DNA of 56,500 bases from Lactobacillus kalixensis DSM 16043. GTDB lineage: Bacteria; Bacillota; Bacilli; Lactobacillales; Lactobacillaceae. The stretch is from assembly GCF_001434335.1 (NCBI RefSeq), contig NZ_AZFM01000013.1, forward strand, positions 1 to 56,500, given 5' to 3'. Both the position numbers and the translations under genes were made by a program. This document shows positions 28,036 to 37,395 of this stretch, in pieces; position 1 is the stretch's first letter, and every line of letters starts with the position of its first letter. The notes below the pieces were generated by a model. The model had not been told where the DNA came from, did no database searches, and saw only the letters and a program-made list of their open reading frames with translations.

Positions 28036-28064
28036 ATGTTAGTATCTATGTACAGCATTGTCAA
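28036..28064 (-). promoter_or_regulatory. Promoter of the SRRP gene
   Basis: Minus-strand consensus TTGACA (28059-28064), 17-nt spacer, TAACAT (28036-28041), lying between the small membrane-protein stop codon (28080) and the SRRP start (27976). The cargo can thus be transcribed apart from the export genes. Confidence 0.7.
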
Positions 28065-28079
28065 AGAGCGTGGCGTTAT

Positions 28080-28271
28080 TTATTGCCTAAACATGGAATA
28101 AATCATTAATCCTACGATCAATGCAAAAACCAATACCATAATTAATCGATTGAAGTTAAAGGAGCTAGATCGCTTCTTGTAAGCCCGTTGATGATCTTTC
28201 TCTACTTCTTGCAAGCGATCTAAGGCATGTTTACCAACGTAAGTTTGATTTGAATCGTTATCTTTATTCAT
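28080..28271 (-). CDS. Small single-helix membrane protein in the accessory Sec operon, 63 aa
   Basis: It begins MNKDNDSNQTYVGKHALDRL; a charged cytosolic N-terminal half is followed by KKRSSSFNF and one C-terminal membrane helix (LIMVLVFALIVGLMIYSMF, about 43-61). By the positive-inside rule the N-terminus stays in the cytosol. Its ATG overlaps the gtfB stop by 8 nt (ATGAATAA), so it is translationally coupled and is the last gene of the secY2 operon. Streptococcal loci have small proteins, Asp4 and Asp5, compared with SecE and SecG; the topology here suits a SecE-like partner of SecY2. I see no clear sequence signature, so the role is inference from position and topology. Confidence 0.7.
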   Translation of the reverse strand: MNKDNDSNQTYVGKHALDRLQEVEKDHQRAYKKRSSSFNFNRLIMVLVFALIVGLMIYSMFRQ

Positions 28272-29595
28272 TTTCCAGCGCCTCTATCTTTTCTTTAAAC
28301 TCGCTAATCGTAGTATCACTTGCCATTCGCCTTTGATAATCAAGGGCTTCTTTCATATTTATTTTACTCTCTAATACATGATCTATTAACCGTTTGATCT
28401 TATCAATTTCACTAGCATCAAAGATATACTTATCAGCGACAAATTGTGGCTCGTGTAACGTATCTCTAAAACCGATAATGAGCATATTTTGTTCAAAAGC
28501 AGAGCGAACCGCTGACAAAATTTCATTATTATAGTTAATATCGAAGTACAAATCACATTCCTTTAATAATTCTGCGGCCTTATCTTTTTTAACGACGGGA
28601 TATAACTTCACGTTGTCATATTGATCAAACGCCATTAGTTTATCAGACATTTCAGTAACTGCGGCGATATTAAAGCGAATGTTAGGCATTGCAGTTACAA
28701 TTTTGTCCAATGCTTCAATTTGATCAGAATTGGTAAAAATCAAAGCGTTAGGTCGAAGCTGGTTGCTACGTGAATGCGGATAAACCATCCCTAAATACTG
28801 AAAATCAACATTCCCCGTATCTTCCGGAATCATGCTCTGCGCCTTCATCCATTCATCATATCTTTGAAAAACAATATGTTTAGTCCGAGACTTAGTGTTC
28901 ATCAAGTATTCCATATTTCCTGGCAAGGCACCGCTCACTGGTTCGTGCCAGAACATCGTATCAGTACCTTTTTCATTCAAGTTCAACGTAACATTCATCG
29001 ACTCGTTCAAAGTATTGTAGAAAATATGGTCAAGACTATAACCGCGATCTTTTAAATAATGAATTGTAAATTCAGCTAAGCTAGCAAAATGCTTTTTGGT
29101 GCCTTGATAATCCAGATAAAAATCATCAGCAATTAAATTATGTTCAATTACACACTTGCCATTTTTATCAAATAACTTTCGCACGACCGCACGACCATTA
29201 TTGAAAAAAGTCTTGGCAAACTTCCAACCACTCTTGTTGTAATGATCAATCCAACTAAGTTGCCCATTCTTATTCAGCCATTGAACCTCTTTAACCAAAC
29301 GACTATTGTCAGTTTTGTCATAGAAAATTGTTGCTCGCTTGTGATCCAAATCATAGACATCTGCCTGAAGCGATGAAGCCTTGAAACGCCAATATTTGGG
29401 GAGCGGTAATCTATCAAAGTAGAGTGGCTTTATTTCATCAGTGAAGCCGCAATAAAACTTAGCTGGTGAATTAACATTATCTGGCAAAAAGCCATTGTCA
29501 TGCATGACCACTGTTGGAATTTTCAAATCCGCAAATTCTTGTGAGCGAATGAAGGCTAATGAAGGCATGTCCAATCTTTCAATTAAATTAATCAT
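28264..29595 (-). CDS. gtfB: Accessory Sec glycosylation stabiliser GtfB
   Basis: 443 residues, the usual size for GtfB (Gtf2), the non-catalytic partner that binds partly glycosylated SRRP and forms the O-GlcNAc transferase complex with GtfA. It begins MINLIERLDMPSLAFIRSQE; the N-terminal half is rich in beta strands and the C-terminal half is a GT-B-like Rossmann segment with NALIFTNSDQIEALDKIVTA, IRFNIAAVTEMSDKL and CDLYFDINYNNEILSAVRSA. The typical catalytic E-x7-E motif is absent, as expected. Its ATG overlaps the gtfA stop by 8 nt (ATGATTAA), which fits equimolar production of the pair. Assigned from sequence pattern and the gtfA neighbour. Confidence 0.92.
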   Translation of the reverse strand: MINLIERLDMPSLAFIRSQEFADLKIPTVVMHDNGFLPDNVNSPAKFYCGFTDEIKPLYFDRLPLPKYWRFKASSLQADVYDLDHKRATIFYDKTDNSRLVKEVQWLNKNGQLSWIDHYNKSGWKFAKTFFNNGRAVVRKLFDKNGKCVIEHNLIADDFYLDYQGTKKHFASLAEFTIHYLKDRGYSLDHIFYNTLNESMNVTLNLNEKGTDTMFWHEPVSGALPGNMEYLMNTKSRTKHIVFQRYDEWMKAQSMIPEDTGNVDFQYLGMVYPHSRSNQLRPNALIFTNSDQIEALDKIVTAMPNIRFNIAAVTEMSDKLMAFDQYDNVKLYPVVKKDKAAELLKECDLYFDINYNNEILSAVRSAFEQNMLIIGFRDTLHEPQFVADKYIFDASEIDKIKRLIDHVLESKINMKEALDYQRRMASDTTISEFKEKIEALENE

Positions 29596-31123
29596 CTTTC
29601 AAATCCTCCAATAGTTTCTTCCATTCTTGTGCTACATTGTCTAACAAATATGGTTCCGCAATTTCATATGACCGCTGATTAAACGCCGGTACATCAGAGC
29701 TCTTAAACATTTTGACAATTGCTTCAGTTAATTTATTAATCTTTTCTCGAACATCCCAGTCCTCATCGTATGGAAGAAGATATCCATTCTTGCCGTCATC
29801 AATAAAAGTTGGATTCCCGTATGGTACATCAAAACCAATCATGGCACATCCCGAGCTAACTGCTTCTAGTAAACTCAAGCCGAAACCTTCACTAGTTGAA
29901 GCAGCAATATAACCTTCATAATTAACATAAACATCATCAAGATCACGTTGACCCATCAAACGGATATAACTTTCCGCATTGTTTTCGCGGATAATTTCTT
30001 CAAGACGCGTGCCCATGCCGCCGCGACCATAGATATCCAAATTTAGTTCAGGAATTTCCTTCTTAGCTGCAATTACTGCACGAACAATCCAATCAACGTG
30101 CTTTTCTGAAGCTAAACGTGATGCTGTAATTAAAGAATATGGTTTACGCTTTTTATCAGATTTAACCAAAGTCTTGACACAACCAACAGGGATACAGTCA
30201 ACGCGAGCGTCGTTATTGTAATACTTCTTCTCTTGCTCTCTTAACAATTCCGTCTGCTTAGGCGTGGCACAAACAAAACTGTCAACATCGTCATTATGAG
30301 TAAACTGAAACTCATAGAAATTATTCCAGAGAATATTTTGATCGTCGGTATAGTGCACATCATAGTGATCAGCATGAACAATCACGATTAATTTTGCAGG
30401 TTTATGTTCCTCAAAGAAAATTTGCCCATTACTCAAATCATCATTTTCATCTTCACGGTCCATGATAATGACATCATCTTTTTGAAGATTGAGCTTCTTC
30501 ACCATTTCACGGTAAAGGTCGTTCTTGGTCATCAGAATATTTTTGTCAGGAAATTCAAATAATTCGCTATTATCGTCTAAGTGTTGAACGTAAGCAACCG
30601 AGCCGTCTTCGTTGTAGAACTCACGGAAAGTCACCTTATTTGAACCATTTCCTTCATAATATTCAGTTGCATATTTGGTGTACGAATAAAACTCACGCTT
30701 GCTCATCTGATCCTTATCAAAATAAGTCACCTGATCAATTGTCTGCTCACGCAAATTATTCAAGCGAACAGCAATCGACAAATTTTCATCAGGCAAGCGG
30801 TAGGTCATTTCTTTGCTACCAGTGCGATTAACGCTAGCAACACTACGCTTACGTAAATTCAGGTCTTGAACAATCCGCTCAAGTTTATACGTTGACGGCG
30901 CAATTTTTACATCAGTAAAAAAGTTATACAACCAGATAATTTGATCATCATCATAACCCATATTTTTGGTCAAATCTTCGATATTATTTCCTAAGATTAA
31001 ATCCGAAAAGATAAACTTTGCCGGAATATGCAATTTTTCAAAAGACTCATTTCGATATTTCTGAGCATATTCAACGCCGCTGCTAGCCCATCCAATACCT
31101 AAATTTACACTATAGACAGTCAT
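29588..31123 (-). CDS. gtfA: Accessory Sec O-GlcNAc transferase GtfA
   Basis: 511 residues, GT4-family GT-B enzyme that, with GtfB, transfers GlcNAc from UDP-GlcNAc to serine and threonine of the SRRP. It begins MTVYSVNLGIGWASSGVEYA, with the conserved G-W-A-S-S-G-V-E-Y-A acceptor loop; the middle holds the beta-rich insertion of this family; the C-terminal half has SLITASRLASEKHVDWIVRA (start of the nucleotide-sugar domain) and AASTSEGFGLSLLEAVSSG (about 400-418), which contains the E-x7-E motif. AGAGGAT precedes the ATG. It follows secA2 by 16 nt. Intact and typical in length. Confidence 0.95.
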   Translation of the reverse strand: MTVYSVNLGIGWASSGVEYAQKYRNESFEKLHIPAKFIFSDLILGNNIEDLTKNMGYDDDQIIWLYNFFTDVKIAPSTYKLERIVQDLNLRKRSVASVNRTGSKEMTYRLPDENLSIAVRLNNLREQTIDQVTYFDKDQMSKREFYSYTKYATEYYEGNGSNKVTFREFYNEDGSVAYVQHLDDNSELFEFPDKNILMTKNDLYREMVKKLNLQKDDVIIMDREDENDDLSNGQIFFEEHKPAKLIVIVHADHYDVHYTDDQNILWNNFYEFQFTHNDDVDSFVCATPKQTELLREQEKKYYNNDARVDCIPVGCVKTLVKSDKKRKPYSLITASRLASEKHVDWIVRAVIAAKKEIPELNLDIYGRGGMGTRLEEIIRENNAESYIRLMGQRDLDDVYVNYEGYIAASTSEGFGLSLLEAVSSGCAMIGFDVPYGNPTFIDDGKNGYLLPYDEDWDVREKINKLTEAIVKMFKSSDVPAFNQRSYEIAEPYLLDNVAQEWKKLLEDLKDD

Positions 31124-31139
31124 TTTTATCCTCTAATTA

Positions 31140-33500
31140 CTAATTAAATACGACCACAAGTTGGTTCTTCTCATTCAAATAAATTGGACTCAAAAGCAAG
31201 TTATCAACGATCATACAATTGATGCGCTCAATCATTTTTTCAAAAGAATTAAAAGCACGTTGTTGGTAGATAAAATCTGAATTGTAACCAGCTAGTGGCC
31301 ATTTATCAACGTACATCTTCAATGACGACAGATAATCCATCTGATCAATCCAGCAGCCATCCATTGCGTGTAAAATTACCGTTCGATAAAACTGTGTTAA
31401 TTGTTCATCATTAATTAAAACTTTAGCTTTTTGCTTAAGCACTTCGTGACACAAATCAAGTAAATAATCTTCGATCTCTTTCTTGGTCTTTAAATTATGT
31501 TTAACCCCTAAAACTTCATAACTGATATGGTCATTAACTAACCGCAACAAGTCTGCGCTATCCCAGCGGTCTTGCTCATTAAGATAATATTCAATTCCTT
31601 TATGCAAATAGCGCTCTACCCGCTCCTTTAAGTCGTCTGCCATCATAATCTTTCTACGATTCTGATAGAAAGTATTACGCTGCATTCGGAGAACTGCTTC
31701 GTATTTGTTAGTTTGCATACGCGACATTGCACCTTGTACAGCAACTCTTTGACGAAGCATCTGCAAACTAATTCTTAATGGGATACCATCAATTTGAATA
31801 ATCTTCTGTCCATCTTCTTTTTTCGCACGCAACTTACGATAGTATCGCTTCATCCTTTCTGTACTTGCACGAGAAACGTAGTGGTCTTCTAAAGAAATAT
31901 AAAACTGACTCGTTCCTGGGTCTCCCTGACGCCCCGCACGACCAGCGAGTTGCTGCTTAACGCGCTCCGATAGCATTTCGGTACCTATAACGGCTAAGCC
32001 ACCTTTTTCTTTAACACCTGGTCCCAGCTTAATATCAGTACCACGACCAGCCATATTTGTAGCGACCGTAACGGCGCCTTCTTGCCCCGCATTCTTAACA
32101 ATTTCGGCTTCACGCACGATATTAAAGGCATTCAAGACATTGTGTGCAATCCCATCGTTCAACAATAATTCCGAAATGATTTCGGAGTTTTCTACTGAAC
32201 CAGCTACTAATAAAACGGGGCGCCCTTCATTGTGAAGTTTAATTACTTGATCAATTGCGGCCATTAGCTTATCAGAAGTTGTTAAGAAAATTTTCGATTT
32301 ATAATCTTTTCTGATAACTGGTTTTCTTGTTGGAACTGGATAGATTTTCAGGTTGTAAGTTTTCAAAAATTCATTTTGTTCTGTCCTGACTGTCCCACTC
32401 ATTCCAGAAACTTTTTTAAACAGGCCGAATAAACTTGGGAAAGTGATCGAAGCCGCAACCTTTTGTACATCAGTTAACTTAACATTTTCTTTTGCTTCAA
32501 TCGCCTGGTGCAGACCAGTACCAACCTGAACGCCTTTTTTCAAACGGCCATCGGCTTCATCGAGCAAGACAACCTTACCTTGAACTACTAAGTATTCGTG
32601 CCCTTTACGCATTAATAGATGTGCCTGCAGAGCTAAAATCACGTGGCGGTAGATTTCGCGGTTTTCTTCACTAAACAAATTATCAATTCTAAAGTATGTT
32701 TCTGCACGTTTAATGCCATTATAGGTGAGCCAGAATAGTTGCCGGTCACGCTTATAAATATAATCGCGCTTTACTTTTAGCAACTTCACAAAACGATCGG
32801 CTAAATTATATAAGTTAGATTGCAGCTTTGGCTGACTGGCGATAACGAATGGTGATTCCGCTTGATCCAGTAAAACTTCGTCTACTTCATCGATAATAAC
32901 AAAGTTATATGGTCGCAGGTATTGCTCATCTTTACTTGAAGCTAAGTTATCGAATAAGTAATCAAAAGCCAGTGTACTAGCGGTTGTATACAAGATATCA
33001 GAGTTGTACCATTCTCTTTTTTGTTTAGCTGAAACTTTGATAGTCTCATCAGTGTTTGCCTTAGGAAACCCGGTACTAACAGTTAGTCCCATCCATTCAT
33101 AAACAGGCTTCAGAGTCTCCTCGTCACGACCAGCCAAATAATCGTTAGGCGTTACAAGCATTGCGCCTTCACCAGAAAGAGCATTTAGGTATAACGGCAT
33201 TGTAGCGGTCAAAGTTTTACCTTCACCGGTCTTCATTTCGGCAATCGCACCTTCACTCAAGATGATTCCACCCATCACTTGAACATCGTATGGAAACATC
33301 CCTAACACCCGGTAGTCAGCCTCACGCATTGCGGCAAAAGCTTCCGGCAAAATTTTTCTTAAACTTTCACCATTTTTCAGCTGCTCACGAAAAATATCAG
33401 TCTGATGCTTTAATTCATCATCTGACATCGCCCGCATTTTTGGTTTTAATTTATTTATTTTTTTAAGCAATCTGCGAATTTGCAGTTTAGATAAACTCAT
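31140..33500 (-). CDS. secA2: Accessory Sec ATPase SecA2
   Basis: 786 residues, typical for SecA2 of SRRP loci and shorter than housekeeping SecA; the C-terminal zinc-binding tail of SecA is absent. Walker A EMKTGEGKTLT (about 88-98) and DEAD-type VIIDEVDEVLLD (about 201-212) form NBD1. MSGTVRTEQNEF, TNMAGRGTDIKLG and the arginine-finger stretch QLAGRAGRQGDPG form NBD2. It drives the glycosylated SRRP through SecY2 together with Asp1-3. Its start overlaps the end of asp3 by 14 nt. No lesion seen. Confidence 0.97.
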   Translation of the reverse strand: MSLSKLQIRRLLKKINKLKPKMRAMSDDELKHQTDIFREQLKNGESLRKILPEAFAAMREADYRVLGMFPYDVQVMGGIILSEGAIAEMKTGEGKTLTATMPLYLNALSGEGAMLVTPNDYLAGRDEETLKPVYEWMGLTVSTGFPKANTDETIKVSAKQKREWYNSDILYTTASTLAFDYLFDNLASSKDEQYLRPYNFVIIDEVDEVLLDQAESPFVIASQPKLQSNLYNLADRFVKLLKVKRDYIYKRDRQLFWLTYNGIKRAETYFRIDNLFSEENREIYRHVILALQAHLLMRKGHEYLVVQGKVVLLDEADGRLKKGVQVGTGLHQAIEAKENVKLTDVQKVAASITFPSLFGLFKKVSGMSGTVRTEQNEFLKTYNLKIYPVPTRKPVIRKDYKSKIFLTTSDKLMAAIDQVIKLHNEGRPVLLVAGSVENSEIISELLLNDGIAHNVLNAFNIVREAEIVKNAGQEGAVTVATNMAGRGTDIKLGPGVKEKGGLAVIGTEMLSERVKQQLAGRAGRQGDPGTSQFYISLEDHYVSRASTERMKRYYRKLRAKKEDGQKIIQIDGIPLRISLQMLRQRVAVQGAMSRMQTNKYEAVLRMQRNTFYQNRRKIMMADDLKERVERYLHKGIEYYLNEQDRWDSADLLRLVNDHISYEVLGVKHNLKTKKEIEDYLLDLCHEVLKQKAKVLINDEQLTQFYRTVILHAMDGCWIDQMDYLSSLKMYVDKWPLAGYNSDFIYQQRAFNSFEKMIERINCMIVDNLLLSPIYLNEKNQLVVVFN

Positions 33501-34374
33501 CCTGCGCCTCCATATGCTTACGTTTCAAAAAATGTTCAATCGCAATCCAGTCTGGATCACAGATATTCTCTGAATACCAAGTAGTATCTTTTTGCATCAA
33601 ATGATTCTTGCTGCGGATGGAATTGTTGTCATAGTATTCAACATTGAAACGATCGATAAAAATATCAGGAATCAAACTATTTAATTTGGTGTTAGTACTA
33701 ATCAAACGAAACTTAGTGATCTTATTTTCTGCAAGCCATTCTTTTACTACTTGACCAGCTTTTTCACGACCTTGCCAACTAATATTAACTACTAACATTG
33801 GCGAAACACCTGCAAAACGCTCCAAATGACTCCAAATCTTGCGACCATGCATATTATCCATAACCAAAATTACATTAAGTGTCTGCTTCGGATTCGGATT
33901 AATCTCCTCACTAAAGTAAATATCGTCGAAGATCTTTTTTGGCAGATCTTCATCAGCAATTTGCAGTCTTTTAAAACGGATCTTTCTACATCCCGCATTA
34001 ACAATTTCAAATTTATAAGAAGTAGCATTTTCTGGAAAAACAAAATTGTATTCAAGCGATGTAAAGTCCTTATGTTCAATTTCATCGTTTTGAGCATCAT
34101 AAAAGGTTAGCCGGTTAACAAAAGTATTGGCCGGCTCAGTTTCACCTTTAATAAAAATGCGGTAAGAATGTCCCTTAATTAAGATTGGTAACTGCGGTAC
34201 AGCCTTACTACTCTGGTAGTTATTAGTTGAAGTCCAAGTCATGATGCTATGACCTGGTGCCATCAAATTATTTTCAAATTCAATTGTTTTATCAGAGAAT
34301 TTTTTAAATCTGGTGCCTGGCATGTATGTATCATTGACACCGTCCCAATAAATTTGATTAATAATCTGTTCCAT
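33487..34374 (-). CDS. asp3: Accessory Sec protein Asp3, long form
   Basis: 295 residues. The N-terminal half (about 1-155; starts MEQIINQIYWDGVNDTYMPG, with IEFENNLMAPGHSIMTWTST and ILIKGHSYRIFIKGE) is the carbohydrate-binding-like beta domain of Asp3, which with Asp1 and Asp2 binds SecA2 and GlcNAc-modified SRRP. The C-terminal half (about 160-295; NVILVMDNMHGRKIWSHLER and VVNISWQGREKA) is an additional alpha/beta-looking region; streptococcal Asp3 is, as I recall, roughly half this length. It overlaps asp2 by 17 nt and secA2 by 14 nt, so its translation may depend on asp2 being read, which matters given the asp2 stop codon. Confidence 0.88.
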   Translation of the reverse strand: MEQIINQIYWDGVNDTYMPGTRFKKFSDKTIEFENNLMAPGHSIMTWTSTNNYQSSKAVPQLPILIKGHSYRIFIKGETEPANTFVNRLTFYDAQNDEIEHKDFTSLEYNFVFPENATSYKFEIVNAGCRKIRFKRLQIADEDLPKKIFDDIYFSEEINPNPKQTLNVILVMDNMHGRKIWSHLERFAGVSPMLVVNISWQGREKAGQVVKEWLAENKITKFRLISTNTKLNSLIPDIFIDRFNVEYYDNNSIRSKNHLMQKDTTWYSENICDPDWIAIEHFLKRKHMEAQDEFI

Positions 34375-35902
34375 TTTTCATCTTTCTACCAAAATCCGTT
34401 GCAAGTATCTGTTGAACTCTTTCAATGAACCATTGGACAATCTGGGGATTGTCATTGTGGCGGCCTTCATAACCCTTATATACTATCTGTCTAGCCTTCT
34501 TGATCGTCTTTGATTCTTTCAACCGAGCAACAGTTCTGTTGTCGTAATCATCGTTAATCATATAACCGATGAACAGACGCGTTTTGATTAAATCACACAT
34601 TTCAAATCGTTCCCAGAAAAGTTGGTCCAATTCCTTTAAATGATCTAAATCAAGATGGTTAACAAATTGATTATCAATATCAAAAATCGTATCAAACTCA
34701 TCAGGCCTTTGCAGACGCTCACGTGAAGCAACATAGCCAAGGTTCGTAATTGGTTTAGCCACAATAATTGCGTGCGCCTGCATTTGAGCGCCATATTTAA
34801 GCGCTGGATAAGTCCCCATTGAAATTCCAGTCATCACTAATTGATCATGAGAAAAGCCGAGTTTCTCAAGTGTCTTATCGATAACTGCCATAATCTGTTC
34901 ACCGATTGATTGACTAGCGTCCTCATAGAATTCACCCACTGATAATCTCATATCGGTAAAAAGTAGCGCTGGTGCCTTCATTTTTCTAAACATTGGATAT
35001 GCTTCAAAGCCTTCCAAACCACGGGCACCGGAAAAATATACATTCAAAGGCGGCTTCATATCACCTGGATTGAAGTGATAAGCAATGTCATCGTGATTAA
35101 TCTGATCAACGATTCTTTGTCCTCCTGGAATAAATGTACCAACTTCCTTGCGTGACCAACGCCAGTGAAGTACCCCTAAAATCAAAGCCCCTTCACCTTT
35201 TGCTTCAACGTTGCAGCTAACAACTCGGGCCTTTTTTAACGCCTCCAGTTTTAATTGATACTCTTCCTTTTTTTCAGGATCTATATTGATCACTTCATAT
35301 TCAGAAATACTACCATTTGTTCCCATAAATGATGGGAATATCCGCAAGCGTACTTTTATGTTCAAACTTCTTAACGAAAGCCAAATCTTAAAAATTCGAT
35401 CTGGATCCACATAGAAACTTGCACGATATGACCCAATCGTGATCCACTTCTCGTTAGTATCCAAAATCAGTTTCAAGTGAGCCGAATCAAGAAATTCATA
35501 CTCCTCAATATTTGGATTAGTAATAACAATATCCGTTGGAAAATATCGAATACCAGACTGTCCAACAAAATATTTACTCAAAAGTGAATTGATCAAATCT
35601 TGTGGATCTTGAGTAAGCTCTTTACCAACCTGATAGACAATAAAATCTTGTCCAGCGGAACTCAATTTTTCTTTAACACCAGGTAAATATAAAACTCCAT
35701 AAGGTACTGAGAGCCACTGTAATTTTTTTCAATCTTGATCTTGCAAGTTGTTCTCACCAGTAATAATCACAACCGCAAACTTACTGATGTTTTTTTCTTT
35801 TTGATATTTTTTTGCAGAAAAATCGTTAAAATGCCAAACCACATCATCAGGAATTTCATATTTTTCTGCCCAGTTATCTGGACCTATCTGCAAAACATCC
35901 AT
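34358..35902 (-). pseudogene. asp2: Accessory Sec protein Asp2, interrupted by an in-frame TGA after codon 57
   Basis: The intact frame would be 514 residues from ATG 35902, directly next to the asp1 stop. It begins MDVLQIGPDNWAEKYEIPDD, as Asp2 proteins do, and stops at TGA 35729-35731 in the context LQDQD-stop-KKLQWLS; a Trp codon (TGG) is the obvious ancestor. The frame then runs on unbroken to 34358. The downstream part has the Asp2 serine-hydrolase signature: nucleophile in VMTGISMGTYPALKYG, an Asp in GYMINDDYDNR and a His in YEGRHNDNP. Asp2 is needed for SRRP export and O-acetylates its GlcNAc residues. A TTG at 35665 could reopen a 435-residue product that keeps the catalytic residues but lacks the N-terminus; it has only a weak AAAGAA site before it. 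Confidence 0.88.
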
Positions 35903-37393
35903 CTATATCTCTTCCTCATTATTTAAAACACTCTGCCATTGCTTCAGAAGATTATCAGCCGAGTAAGCATTCATAAGTTGAACATCGAAAACTAACGCCT
36001 GGTTCCAATTTCCTAAATTTCCCAGGTAATAATTTACTCCATCAGCCACATCTTCTGGCGTTTTACAAATCAAACCGTTACGATGATTAATCAGCTGCAA
36101 AGTCTTGAAATTTTGTAATTGCGGAATACCAACACTGACGGCCGCAGTTTGAATAAACGGATCAGTGACATTCCAATTAATTAAAATACGAGCCTTATCT
36201 AAGAAATTCATTGCATCAGCGATACTAGTTAGACGCTTACCTTTAATGATCAGATTTGGCAATTTTTCTTCATCAGATAAATTGTTTTCTAACTTACTCT
36301 TTTCAGGCCTGTTCAAGCTAAACTCGTTTGGGTGCTCTTTTTGTAAATCTGCCACTACTTGGTTAATCATATTTTCTTTTTCTGTATTGTAGTACAAGAA
36401 GTAAATTCGATCAGTACTAGCATGGGTTAAGAGTCTTGGATATAAGGCAAAAAGAATACTTTTTAGTTCTTCATAACGCATATGCTCAATCATAATCCCG
36501 ATATCTTGATTTTTATAACGCTGACTATGACCTAATTTGAAGTCAACTAAAAACGATGGAATAACAATAAATGAAACCGATGGATCAATCTCCGATATCT
36601 TTTGACGATTATCGACAACTAAAGTGTGATTACCTATTTTTTTAAAATCACCAGTATATGGATAAAGTTGATTCAAAGTAAAAATCGTTGGATAAACCAT
36701 AAAAGTCTCAATTGGAACTTGAGCTTGATCATCCAGAGTCACAATCAAGTGATCATTCTTTTTTACATTTGGTAAAACTTCATCCCTGATAATTTCTGTA
36801 ATCAGAGTGCTCAGATGATCGTACTCAGTTTTTTCACAAAAATGGAAAAGTTGATTAATCAAAACATGATCAGTCTTGATGTTATGCTTGAAGCGCCAAT
36901 GACCCATCTGGTCATAATAAGTAGTCACATCGCCTTCTTCAACAGTTGATACAAAGCCGCGAGTATCAAAAACCAGCTTCTTAGTTTCTTTTTCATCTTT
37001 ATCAAAATAATTAACATTTAAAACGCGTCCATTAAAATCAAAGATGATACTGGCATATAACCTGTCTTTTGAAGAAGCTAAAATTCTAAATGGTGTTAAA
37101 TCGAAGCGCACATCATCTGGCCAATTCAAGTCAAGATAATCAAACACTTGGCTTTCATTTGAACTGATTCCTTGCAAAAAATCGAAAACTGAAAAAATCT
37201 TATCAGGATAAAAACCAACTTGATTTAATTTTGACAAGAATTGTGGTTGATAATCGGTCAGTATCAACCCAACTTTGCGACCTCCACTGCGAAGCAATTG
37301 CATATTCACAATAGCATCATATATTTCAATTCTTGGGATACTGCTAGACCAGTCAGATAATTGACCATGCCAGGCAGGAATAAAATACTCCAT
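35903..37393 (-). CDS. asp1: Accessory Sec protein Asp1
   Basis: 496 residues, begins MEYFIPAWHGQLSDWSSSIP with the usual Asp1 opening (Y-F-I-P-A-W-H). The C-terminal half is a GT-B-like but non-catalytic fold (ARILINWNVTDPFIQTAAVS, QLINHRNGLICKTPEDVADG). Asp1 joins Asp2 and Asp3 in the complex that targets SRRPs to SecA2/SecY2. Starts 2 nt after the secY2 stop and ends directly before the asp2 ATG. Intact. Confidence 0.93.
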   Translation of the reverse strand: MEYFIPAWHGQLSDWSSSIPRIEIYDAIVNMQLLRSGGRKVGLILTDYQPQFLSKLNQVGFYPDKIFSVFDFLQGISSNESQVFDYLDLNWPDDVRFDLTPFRILASSKDRLYASIIFDFNGRVLNVNYFDKDEKETKKLVFDTRGFVSTVEEGDVTTYYDQMGHWRFKHNIKTDHVLINQLFHFCEKTEYDHLSTLITEIIRDEVLPNVKKNDHLIVTLDDQAQVPIETFMVYPTIFTLNQLYPYTGDFKKIGNHTLVVDNRQKISEIDPSVSFIVIPSFLVDFKLGHSQRYKNQDIGIMIEHMRYEELKSILFALYPRLLTHASTDRIYFLYYNTEKENMINQVVADLQKEHPNEFSLNRPEKSKLENNLSDEEKLPNLIIKGKRLTSIADAMNFLDKARILINWNVTDPFIQTAAVSVGIPQLQNFKTLQLINHRNGLICKTPEDVADGVNYYLGNLGNWNQALVFDVQLMNAYSADNLLKQWQSVLNNEEEI

Positions 37394-37395
37394 AT

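Noticed and set aside
34358-35665. A naturally short 435-residue Asp2 starting at TTG 35665
   Set aside because: The 79 codons upstream encode recognisable Asp2 in the same frame apart from one TGA, and the ATG at 35902 directly abuts asp1. A restart is possible but is not the ancestral gene.
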